Assembly: GCA_020216575.1 (NCBI GenBank)
Contig: JAIUYC010000147.1
Coordinates: 1-7,811, forward strand
From: Coleofasciculus sp. S288
GTDB lineage: Bacteria; Cyanobacteriota; Cyanobacteriia; Cyanobacteriales; Coleofasciculaceae
Length of the DNA stretch: 7,811 nt
Direction of reading: 5' to 3'
Shown: one piece after another, positions 1 to 5,125 of the stretch
Layout: the number at the start of each line of letters is the position of its first letter
Numbering within the stretch: the first letter of the stretch is position 1
The notes under the pieces: generated by a model
Databases searched by the model: none
What the model was told of the DNA's origin: nothing
Seen by the model: only the letters and a program-made list of their open reading frames with translations
Program-made: the position numbers and the translations under genes

Positions 1-408
1 GATATTGGCGGTCGTCAATGGACTGCAATCGAGGGGCTGCGCGTCGGCTGGGGTGTCGAGTACCGCTGCCAGGATAACTCCAACTATTGGTTTCACTTCG
101 CAATTCCAACCCCAGTGATTGACGACGGTGAGCCTGCTAATCTGCGTCGGGCGACGGTTCTGTTCACAGCCGATACAGGCGTGACACTCAGCTCTCTCCA
201 CGTCTGGGATGGTTGGGAGCGAGTTTTCAACCGAGATGGGCTTGCTATTGGCGGAGCTAACGTTACGCCCGTTGATGGGCGTAACTCATTTTCACTCCCT
301 GATCGCCGAGTGTCCTGGGGTGTCGGAATCTCTGTGCTATTTCATTTCGCTGATCCTGGCAACGTGACCCTTCACGCCGCTGGTGTTGAATTTGAACCCC
401 ATTGGTGA
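1..408 (+). CDS. C-terminal part of an unrecognised beta-rich protein (5' end outside window)
   Basis: The frame is open from base 1 to TGA at 406-408, giving 135 residues. A GTG at 115 could serve as a start, but the 38 codons before it continue the same style of protein, so I treat the gene as truncated by the window edge. Two similar segments are visible: GWGVEYR...YWFHFAIPTP at residues 17-38 and SWGVGISVLFHF near residues 103-114, each a Trp-Gly-Val-Gly strand leading to a Phe-His-Phe strand. Between them lies a VHV-like strand (LHVWDGWERVF). No catalytic motif, membrane segment or cysteine cluster is visible. The pattern recalls small uncharacterised bacterial beta proteins such as DUF6623, from memory and not confirmed. 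G+C is high (35 of 60 in 181-240) compared with genes after 1259, which hints at a separate origin. Function unknown. Confidence 0.6.
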   Translation, partial: DIGGRQWTAIEGLRVGWGVEYRCQDNSNYWFHFAIPTPVIDDGEPANLRRATVLFTADTGVTLSSLHVWDGWERVFNRDGLAIGGANVTPVDGRNSFSLPDRRVSWGVGISVLFHFADPGNVTLHAAGVEFEPHW

Positions 409-480
409 CAAGTTAAGACTGTATGCTGAAGGGGTGACAGTACTCAACCCAACCTACAGCGAGGGGCGATCGCATTTGAA

Positions 481-623
481 GATATACGGAAGAATTCAGC
501 CTTTCCTCCAGAAAACACCTAATATACGGAACAATTCTACCTATCCACTTAATTGGGAATGATATACGGAAAGGTTCTGGCTATCCTCTAGAACTAGATG
601 GATAGCCAGAATCGTTCAGCCTA
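481..623 (+). repeat. Four degenerate units with exact 40-base period
   Basis: The nonamer ATATACGGA recurs at 482-490, 522-530 and 562-570, exactly 40 bases apart. Each copy is followed by a related stretch of about 16 bases ending in CCTTTCC or CTATCC. The remaining 14 or so bases of each unit are unrelated. A fourth, weaker unit starts at 601 (GATAGCCAGA, then TTCAGCCTA), and its tail is closest to unit 1. The array sits between the first gene and the GFA-type gene. Diverged tandem duplication is the simplest explanation; function unknown. Confidence 0.75.
570..616. repeat. Long perfect-arm hairpin between units 3 and 4
   Basis: TTCTGGCTATCC (575-586) and GGATAGCCAGAA (600-611) are perfect 12-base inverted arms. 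The 13 bases between contain a second pairing, TCTAG (587-591) with CTAGA (594-598). Outside the arms the pairing continues imperfectly to 570 and 616. No T-run follows on either strand, so it is not a standard terminator. It may be a palindromic mobile repeat, a cruciform-forming site, or the stem of a degenerate integron attC site whose outer end is GTTAGGC at 631. Confidence 0.7.
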
Positions 624-630
624 ATATATA

Positions 631-1090
631 GTTAGGCACTCGGAGAGAGCAGATGAATAAGTCCAGCATTCACGGTGGTTGCCTTTGCGGAACGGTGACC
701 TTTGAAGTGAACCCACCGTTCCAGAAAATGGTTCATTGCCACTGCTCACGGTGTCGCAAAGGCACAGGCACAGGTCACGCCACAAATCTAACTGTTGAGC
801 CGAGCCAGTTCCGATGGCTTTCAGGGGAGGAAGTCATCACACGTTATGACCTTCCCACGGCAAAGAGCTTCGGCAAATGGTTTTGTAGTCATTGCGGGTG
901 CCCGGTCCCGCGTCTAACGCGCAACGGCAAGTTCATGACTATTCCGGCTGGCTCGTTGGATACAGCACCGCCTATCACTCCGACGGATCACATCTTCTGG
1001 GCATCGAGAGCGTCGTGGGGTTGTGCTAGCGGCGGGCTTCCAACCCACGCCGAGTATCCAGAGTCATGGTAGAGCAAGAACGTGCCTAAC
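631..1090 (+). mobile_element. Possible integron-type gene cassette around the GFA-like gene
   Basis: GTTAGGC (631-637) fits the integron core consensus GTTRRRY and ends 15 bases before the GFA-like ATG. Its exact complement GCCTAAC (1084-1090) fits RYYYAAC and begins 11 bases after the stop codon. In integron cassettes a gene is tightly bounded by exactly these two half-sites. The enclosed gene is GC-rich (34/60 and 36/60 in sampled blocks) compared with genes after 1259. Against it, the best right-hand core after 1090 is GTTGGGA (1146-1152), off consensus at the last base, and no integrase gene is visible. GCCTAA (619-624) can also pair locally with TTAGGC (632-637), a non-integron explanation. 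Confidence 0.3.
653..1072 (+). CDS. GFA/CENP-V-type zinc-binding family protein
   Basis: 139 residues, a usual length for a single-domain member of the family named after glutathione-dependent formaldehyde-activating enzyme. The zinc ligands are in order: GGCLCG (Cys10, Cys12) after the first strand, then HCHCSRC (Cys29, Cys31, Cys34) followed by RKGTG, then FCSHCGCP (Cys78, Cys81, Cys83). These build the typical beta-tent fold with a structural and a second Zn site. Substrate is not readable from sequence, and most members are uncharacterised despite the family name. The ATG at 653 is preceded by GGAGAGAG, a reasonable ribosome site. No signal peptide or membrane segment, so it should be cytoplasmic. 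It stands alone, is markedly GC-rich, and is bounded by inverted heptamers suggesting a mobile cassette. Family assignment is secure; specific activity is not. Confidence 0.9.
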   Translation: MNKSSIHGGCLCGTVTFEVNPPFQKMVHCHCSRCRKGTGTGHATNLTVEPSQFRWLSGEEVITRYDLPTAKSFGKWFCSHCGCPVPRLTRNGKFMTIPAGSLDTAPPITPTDHIFWASRASWGCASGGLPTHAEYPESW

Positions 1091-1258
1091 TGGGAACTTG
1101 GCTTCTTCTCAGGGATCTATCGGCTCGTAAGTAAGCTGATGATGAGTTGGGAGTGAAGCTTGATTCAGTTCTATAGAGCACATTGGCTAAGCATGCATAG
1201 AATTACCTAGTTGATTGAGTTACTATACTTTTGAATCACCTGGATTAAGCCTCGCATC
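1073..1258. other. Intergenic region with weak attC-like dyad
   Basis: From GCCTAAC (1084) to GTTGGGA (1146-1152) the ends can pair imperfectly (CCTAACT with AGTTGGG, including one wobble). Inside them CTTGGCTT (about 1097-1104) can roughly pair with AAGCTGA (about 1134-1140). This has the two-box layout of an attC site but is degenerate. A TATACT at 1224-1229 could be a -10 element for the following gene, but no convincing -35 is present. Confidence 0.25.
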
Positions 1259-1675
1259 ATGAGAATCTTATTTATCAACCTATTTGCGGTTGGATTAACA
1301 CTGACGATGACACTAGGGTTGCCAAAATCAACAGTTCAGGCACAGTCTTCAACATCTACCGAACAGACACAAATCTCCATCGCTGGAGTTTGGAAATCCT
1401 CAGAAGGTACTATCGGCTTTGAGCAATCAGGCTCTAATGTATTAGGCAACTATAATCAGGACAATGGCGCTATTGAAGGAAGCATTTCTGGCAATGTTTT
1501 GACAGGTTATTGGAGTGAGGATAGTTCAAACCGTCGCTGTGATACCCCTCGTAACGGTCGTTATTATTGGGGTAGGATACGCTTTATGTTTAATGGCTCC
1601 TCTTTTGAAGGTTTTTGGGGTTACTGCGATGATGTGCCAGCAAGAACCTGGACGGGGAATCGGATAAGCTCCTAA
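1259..1675 (+). CDS. Small secreted beta-barrel-like protein of unknown function
   Basis: 138 residues. The N-terminus is a classical Sec signal peptide: MRIL, a hydrophobic stretch of about 15 residues (ILFINLFAVGLTLTM), then a polar region ending VQA-Q, with cleavage predicted after Ala28. After a Ser/Thr/Gln-rich linker (29-39) comes GVWKSSEGTIGFEQ, then GNYNQDNGAIEGSISGN and LTGYW. These short Gly-turn-Trp/Tyr strands resemble small lipocalin-like or meander barrels, in which each strand carries a G-x-(Y/W) pattern. Two cysteines, Cys94 and Cys123, may form a disulphide in the periplasm. There is no lipobox. No strong ribosome site precedes the ATG. Codon and base composition are AT-richer than the two genes upstream (23/60 G+C in 1441-1500). 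No enzyme motif seen; function unknown. Confidence 0.7.
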   Translation: MRILFINLFAVGLTLTMTLGLPKSTVQAQSSTSTEQTQISIAGVWKSSEGTIGFEQSGSNVLGNYNQDNGAIEGSISGNVLTGYWSEDSSNRRCDTPRNGRYYWGRIRFMFNGSSFEGFWGYCDDVPARTWTGNRISS

Positions 1676-1726
1676 GTCGCGTTGGTTTCTTAAATTATTT
1701 TTACTTTATTTACCTGCACCTACTTA

Positions 1727-2203
1727 ATGCTGAACATTGACGTGCGTCCCATCAAGACTAATCAAGAGCTAGAGGACATGTACTATCAGCGATGGCTCGT
1801 CCTCAGAGATCCGTTAGGAATGGAGAGGGGAACTGAAAAGGACAAGTACGACACTAGCGCTTTTCATCTCGTTGCTGTCTACAATGACACCGTTATCGGT
1901 TCGGCAAGACTCCGAGAATTATCCGAAGGACTCGGAAGCATCGCCTATGTCTGTGTGCTCAACGAGTTCCACAACCGAGGAATTGGTACAACACTCATTG
2001 AGGAATTGATAGAGAAAGCTAAGGAAAAAAATCTCAGAACTTTAAGGGTTATGACTCGGCTAGATGCTTTGAAATTCTATAAGAAATTAGGATTCTCCCA
2101 AACAGGTGAATCCTTTAATTATCTTGACATTCCGCACCTATTCATGTACCTTACCCTACCATCTCCTCTAACTCTAGACGGAGATTTTCTACCGAATACT
2201 TAA
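1727..2203 (+). CDS. GNAT family N-acetyltransferase
   Basis: 158 residues. Likely transfers an acetyl group from acetyl-CoA to an amine. The order of elements is that of GNAT proteins: an N-terminal RWLVLRDPLGMERG segment (22-35), strand AFHLVAVYNDTVIGSARL (45-62), strand IAYVCVLNEFHNRGIGTTLIEELIEKA (72-98) carrying the acetyl-CoA pyrophosphate loop, then LRVMTRLDALKFYKKLGF (106-123) and a C-terminal IPHLFMYLTL strand. The P-loop reads H82-N-R-G85-I-G87, so the usual first Arg/Gln of R-x-x-G-x-G/A is His. The pattern A-x-x-FY-x-x-LGF followed by IPH-x-x-M is seen in YjcF/ElaA-like GNATs; the substrate cannot be inferred. The last 15 or so residues lie past the expected domain end and overlap by 53 bases the 3' end of the opposing gene. 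Low G+C (20/60 in 1981-2040). Confidence 0.88.
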   Translation: MLNIDVRPIKTNQELEDMYYQRWLVLRDPLGMERGTEKDKYDTSAFHLVAVYNDTVIGSARLRELSEGLGSIAYVCVLNEFHNRGIGTTLIEELIEKAKEKNLRTLRVMTRLDALKFYKKLGFSQTGESFNYLDIPHLFMYLTLPSPLTLDGDFLPNT

Positions 2204-3212
2204 CAAATTCTGACTCCTTCCTCGCACCGCATGAGCCTTTCAGGTGGAGTGTTTTACTTTCATCTTTTACCAGTTCAGCCTGGTAACTATAGACAGAGCC
2301 ATCTGGCTTTTCAAACGTTAACTCCGCTTGAATTACATCCTTGTCTAATCGGAGCCGATTGTCTAAGGAAATAACATTGCTGTCTGATTTGAGATTATCT
2401 AAATGAATCACATTGTAGTCTGAATTTTGCTCAATGATTCTGGATGCCACTTTGTAATTAAACCAATCCCACCCGTGGCGGAGGATTAGCTCTCGTTCCA
2501 AAACCTGCAATGGGTTGGGTAAAATGCCCCAGCCTCGATAAACTCTATTCAAGCATTTAATATCGCCAGTTCGCGTCAGAATAGATTTGAACGATTCGCG
2601 ATCGAGGACTCCGTAATATCTCCCATCTGGAAAATCGATCATCGTCGGTGCAAACCGATGTCCGCCAAAATGGCTTGCCTTCCAAATCCGAATGTGGCTT
2701 AATTGCAACTCGCACACGGCAGATATCGCTTGTCTGTAAAAGGGATTGCCATACCTGGCGCAACATTTATCATGGCTTCCGTGAGTACAGACTAAAATAT
2801 CTCTTGTTGCTTCCTCATTTCCAACGTCTACCTGGGAATACCAATCTGGTATTTCACCTGCTAAATATTTCCTAATAATCGCAGCTACCTGGTCGATATT
2901 ATCTAGGCTAAATTCTTTCTTTCTGTACCCATTCGTAAGCTTTTCTTTCTTCTTGTCATAAATTAGGAGTTTAGTGCGATCGCCACTTTTCGAGGCGGGA
3001 TTCTCTATTAACAAAAATCGGATGGGAAGTTTAGCACGCTCCACTTCATTAACTAAACTCCTCAGATTCTCTGGAACCGCCTTTGATTCAAACGCTTCCG
3101 ATTCCCATGGAGCAGGACACTCAACTAATATATAAGTTTGGTAATTGGTGCCACTGCCAATAATATCCTCTCCTGCTTGTCGGGAAAATTCAGAACAAAA
3201 GAATTGAGTCAT
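2151..3212 (-). CDS. Sucrase/ferredoxin-like protein, thioredoxin-fold [2Fe-2S] (Suc_Fer / Aim32 type)
   Basis: 353 residues. The signature region runs ILVCTHGSHDKCCARYGNP (139-157) and then HIRIWKASHFGGHRFAPT (173-190), diagnostic of the sucrase/ferredoxin-like family. Cys142 and Cys151 (C-x8-C) and His181 and His185 (H-x3-H) match the cluster ligands described for the mitochondrial relative Aim32, so a Rieske-like [2Fe-2S] centre is expected. The name sucrase is historical; a redox role is more likely. The N-terminal 130 residues (CSEFSRQAGEDIIGSG...ILVECPAPWE) are the usual first thioredoxin-like part. The ATG at 3212 is 5 bases after the upstream oxygenase stop and has AGGGAG upstream, so it is probably cotranslated with it. 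Its 3' end converges on and overlaps the acetyltransferase gene. It may supply electrons or Fe-S chemistry to the oxygenase; that is inference. Confidence 0.88.
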   Translation of the reverse strand: MTQFFCSEFSRQAGEDIIGSGTNYQTYILVECPAPWESEAFESKAVPENLRSLVNEVERAKLPIRFLLIENPASKSGDRTKLLIYDKKKEKLTNGYRKKEFSLDNIDQVAAIIRKYLAGEIPDWYSQVDVGNEEATRDILVCTHGSHDKCCARYGNPFYRQAISAVCELQLSHIRIWKASHFGGHRFAPTMIDFPDGRYYGVLDRESFKSILTRTGDIKCLNRVYRGWGILPNPLQVLERELILRHGWDWFNYKVASRIIEQNSDYNVIHLDNLKSDSNVISLDNRLRLDKDVIQAELTFEKPDGSVYSYQAELVKDESKTLHLKGSCGARKESEFVKYSVENLRLELEEMVG

Positions 3213-3217
3213 CAGTT

Positions 3218-4378
3218 TTACTCCCTATAGGTGTCAACAAAAATAATTTCTTCGACTACTAAACGCGATAGCAAAGGAACAATATCAATGTCCCAATCGT
3301 AATCAGGCAGCCAATCCCTGACATCTTTCCCCGTGAAAGGCTCTCCACTGAATAAATTTTCAACTAGAGAGTGAGGTACGCCTCTAAGAGATACGTCTTT
3401 ACCGGAAACGACAATTCTATATCCGCTGCCGTCGGATAGTTCTGAAATGCTAACTCGCTGAAATTTTGGGGCTTTATACCGTGTTTCAGCACCATTTGGA
3501 AATATATCGAATCCTACCTGATGAGGAAGAGAGTATCTTTCCCTTGGCTTCCCTAAGCTATCGAGATAGCTGACATATTCTTCACTAATATTGCTATCTG
3601 TAACGTACTGACTTAAATCGGTGATTAATGTTTCTATAGCGCCATTGACAGCAGCCGTATCAATACGCAAGGGTAAACTTCTACGCCACTCTTCTTTTTC
3701 GCGTAGCTGGCTAACTAACCATTCGAGCAAGTCAATTCCTGTTTTGCAATGCACTCCTAAGGTTAAATGTAGCGATGGTTCATCAAGTGCGATCGCATAA
3801 TGCCAATGTCCGCGAGGAATGTAAAGAACATCACCGGGATTGAGCGTATAACTTAAATAGGGTTCCCCTTCAGGTGGCGGTAAAGAGGCTGATTTTTGGT
3901 CGGGTAGCGGGTATTTCAGGGTATCCGGAAAGACGTGCCATTCTTTTCTACCCTCTATTTGTAATATGAACACTTCATGGGTATCGTAGTGAGATGAAAA
4001 TCCCTGTCTTCCCGGCCACGAGCAATAGGCGTTAACTTGAGCGCCATAGCCTAGATCGTATTTAATTTCCGAGATAAATGTTGCAATCTCTGGAATGTGT
4101 TTATGAACTCCGTTGATAATTAACGTTGCACCGTCTTGACATCGCTGAATCAGATTAGCATTATCACTCTCATCGAGAACTTTTCCATCTAAAGCTAAGC
4201 GAAGCTCCGGATAGCTAAACTGATGAAAGTTTAGAAGAGTGTTTAGTTTTTCCCAGGAAAACAGGCGAGCGAATTTCTTCTGTCCTTCACTCGGTATAAA
4301 GACAGCTTTGCTTGTCCAATTGTGTTTTAAGAACTCTTCTACACTGTAGGGGTGCAATAGAGCGATCAACGAACCCAT
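3218..4378 (-). CDS. JmjC/cupin-4 domain Fe(II)/2-oxoglutarate-dependent oxygenase
   Basis: 386 residues. A double-stranded beta-helix oxygenase of the cupin-4 (ribosomal oxygenase-like) group. After an N-terminal helix-strand region (YSVEEFLKHNWTSKAVFIPS, 11-30) the core holds the iron triad: His130 and Asp132 in SSHYDTHEVF, and His193 in the PGDVLYIPRGHWHYA motif (181-195). QIEGRKEWHVF (140-150) fits the strand that follows the H-x-D motif in the family. The C-terminal 170 residues look like the dimerisation and winged-helix parts of YcfD/MINA53/NO66-type hydroxylases, which hydroxylate His or Arg of ribosomal proteins. Other cupin-4 proteins act on different peptides. Here it lies 119 bases after a 42-residue peptide gene and 5 bases before a [2Fe-2S] protein, suggesting a dedicated substrate. 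No clear ribosome site precedes ATG 4378. Family is secure, substrate is not. Confidence 0.85.
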   Translation of the reverse strand: MGSLIALLHPYSVEEFLKHNWTSKAVFIPSEGQKKFARLFSWEKLNTLLNFHQFSYPELRLALDGKVLDESDNANLIQRCQDGATLIINGVHKHIPEIATFISEIKYDLGYGAQVNAYCSWPGRQGFSSHYDTHEVFILQIEGRKEWHVFPDTLKYPLPDQKSASLPPPEGEPYLSYTLNPGDVLYIPRGHWHYAIALDEPSLHLTLGVHCKTGIDLLEWLVSQLREKEEWRRSLPLRIDTAAVNGAIETLITDLSQYVTDSNISEEYVSYLDSLGKPRERYSLPHQVGFDIFPNGAETRYKAPKFQRVSISELSDGSGYRIVVSGKDVSLRGVPHSLVENLFSGEPFTGKDVRDWLPDYDWDIDIVPLLSRLVVEEIIFVDTYRE

Positions 4379-4399
4379 AGTTGAGAATTTTTCGCAACA

Positions 4400-4473
4400 A
4401 AATCCAAAAAAATATAAAAACGTTTGTATCAGGAGTAAAGGGTAATACAGTCTTACCCGCTACTGCCTGATAC
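4400..4473 (-). terminator. Hairpin with T-rich tail between peptide and oxygenase genes (attenuator candidate)
   Basis: Arms GTATCAGG (4426-4433) with CCTGATAC (4466-4473), AGTA (4434-4437) with TACT (4461-4464), and GGGTAA (4440-4445) with TTACCC (4453-4458) pair perfectly. They enclose a 7-base loop, with one bulged base and one 2x2 internal loop: 18 base pairs in all. Read on the minus strand, the stem is followed after about five bases by TTTTTATATTTTTTT (4418-4404). This fits an intrinsic terminator or partial attenuator that would let the peptide mRNA outnumber the enzyme mRNA. The stem is AT-rich and the T-run is offset, so termination may be leaky. Confidence 0.6.
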
Positions 4474-4497
4474 AATGTCCAACGGAAAAATTAGCAA

Positions 4498-4626
4498 CTA
4501 TTCGTTGGTAACATCACTTCCGTCAGCATCAGTATTCAGCGCAGACGGCGTGGTTTTACTCGTCGTCGGCTTGGCAATATCCTTGACTTCAATTTGAATC
4601 TTGCTGGTGCGAGATTGCTCTGACAT
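4498..4626 (-). CDS. 42-residue peptide, candidate precursor or substrate of the downstream oxygenase
   Basis: ATG at 4626 to TAG at 4500-4498, 42 residues, with GGAG about eight bases upstream. An in-frame TAA just before rules out an extension from another usual start codon. The peptide begins MSEQSRTSKIQIEVKDI (1-17), a charged amphipathic start like many RiPP leaders. It continues with a Thr/Ser/Pro-rich stretch (20-30) and ends in NTDADGSDVTNE (31-42). That tail holds five Asp/Asn residues (31, 33, 35, 38, 41) and has Asn1, Asp3, Asp5, Gly6 and Glu12 of an EF-hand-like calcium loop, though position 8 is Asp rather than hydrophobic. There is no Cys. It is the first gene of a minus-strand unit with an Fe(II) oxygenase and a [2Fe-2S] protein. 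No known family is recognised; precursor status is inferred from size, order and the intervening hairpin. Confidence 0.6.
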   Translation of the reverse strand: MSEQSRTSKIQIEVKDIAKPTTSKTTPSALNTDADGSDVTNE

Positions 4627-4666
4627 AAAGTATCTCCAAATTTAGTAGTCACCCTTTGCCCGAGTT

Positions 4667-4693
4667 AACCTCCTGGAAATTTCCTTAGAGGTT
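4667..4693 (-). promoter_or_regulatory. 27-base dyad in the peptide gene leader, containing a perfect Shine-Dalgarno-like sequence
   Basis: On the minus strand the site reads AACCTC, three bases, GGAAATTTCC, two bases, GAGGTT. Outer arms (4667-4672 with 4688-4693) and the central 10-base palindrome (4675-4684) are both perfect. It lies 41-67 bases upstream of the peptide ATG, where an operator would sit; as RNA it would form a hairpin that includes AGGAGG. That AGGAGG is not at a useful distance from any ATG, so the GGAG nearer 4626 should be the real ribosome site. Operator is the more likely reading. Confidence 0.5.
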
Positions 4694-4741
4694 TGACTTG
4701 GAGCTTTCCTTCGACTGTAACCCGAAGTCAATAAAAAACGC

Positions 4742-4890
4742 AACTAGTTGATAAAGTTTATAAGTGCTGATACGATGCGGAACGGCTGAATTCAAGCAAA
4801 ATCAAGGTTTTATGACCTACTGAGCTTGACTTTAGCTGCTGGAGTCAAGATTTAGATGCTAGGCTTACTAGGAAGCTTTGTCAACTAGTT
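4742..4890. repeat. 17-base inverted repeat 149 bases across, containing the CAACTAGTTG palindrome
   Basis: AACTAGTTGATAAAGTT (4742-4758) is matched in inverted orientation by AAGCTTTGTCAACTAGTT (4873-4890), with only two transition differences; both would be G-U wobbles in RNA. The core CAACTAGTTG (4741-4750) is itself a perfect palindrome overlapping the -35 box of the plus promoter, and nine of its ten bases recur at 4882-4890. It may be a pair of dimer-binding sites, or the ends of a small 150-base element. Confidence 0.55.
4748..4776 (+). promoter_or_regulatory. Sigma-70-type promoter, TTGATA - 17 bases - TACGAT
   Basis: TTGATA (4748-4753) matches five of six bases of the -35 consensus, TACGAT (4771-4776) matches four of six of the -10 consensus, and spacing is the ideal 17. 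A start near 4783 is expected. The -35 box is embedded in the CAACTAGTTG palindrome, so a dimeric regulator could occlude it. It faces away from the peptide operon and towards the candidate small RNA. Confidence 0.6.
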
Positions 4891-5027
4891 TTAGGTAGAT
4901 AGTCCTGGAACTCAATTCGTCTGCGGCATGTATCCAAGGAATTTAACACCTTATTCAGGTTTTCGATAAGCTGTTGAATGTAAACAACTGGTCAGCACCC
5001 TCGCCTTCAAACGAGGGTGTTTTCTTC
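4783..5027 (+). ncRNA. Candidate intergenic small RNA, about 245 nt
   Basis: The interval lies between a good promoter and a strong intrinsic terminator on the same strand and has no credible ORF. It contains a stable internal hairpin: 4825-4835 pairs with 4839-4849 over 11 base pairs (CTTGACT/AGTCAAG perfect, then two G-U pairs, A-U, G-C) around a 3-base loop. A second, weaker stem lies at 4969-4995 (GTTG/CAAC). It does not show tmRNA tag codons, the SRP RNA tetraloop region or RNase P RNA features that I recognise, and I cannot assign it to 6S RNA or the Yfr families. It could instead be an upstream leader, but the terminator makes an independent transcript more likely. Confidence 0.5.
4996..5027 (+). 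terminator. Rho-independent terminator
   Basis: CACCCTCG (4996-5003) and CGAGGGTG (5012-5019) form a perfect GC-rich 8-base-pair stem with an 8-base loop, followed directly by TTTTCTTC. It has no upstream protein gene on its strand for over 2.7 kb, which is the main reason to propose an RNA gene ending here. Confidence 0.88.
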
Positions 5028-5125
5028 GACACAAAAGCAAGCGCCATTCTGCCATCTGCTTGTCATTCAGCAATCAGCCTTGTATCCTCTCACCGAGATT
5101 TAACCAACATGGTAATAATAGGATA

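Noticed and set aside
481..640. CRISPR array
   Set aside because: Only three clear units plus one poor one, repeats strongly diverged, variable segments of about 14 bases, and no cas genes.
2557..2875. Short open frames on both strands inside the sucrase/ferredoxin-like gene
   Set aside because: They lie wholly within a well-supported coding region and show no protein-like composition or ribosome sites.
4287..4475. 62-codon minus-strand frame overlapping the oxygenase start
   Set aside because: Its first codons lie in the hairpin loop region and the rest is out of frame with the conserved oxygenase N-terminus; no ribosome site.
4693..4731. TTGACT at 4731-4726 (minus) as a -35 box for the peptide operon
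   Set aside because: Seventeen bases downstream there is GAAAGC, not a -10 sequence, so the minus-strand promoter was not placed.
4858..4969. Ten- and thirteen-codon plus-strand ORFs within the proposed RNA
   Set aside because: No Shine-Dalgarno sequence before either ATG and no recognisable peptide features; a dual-function RNA cannot be excluded but is not supported.
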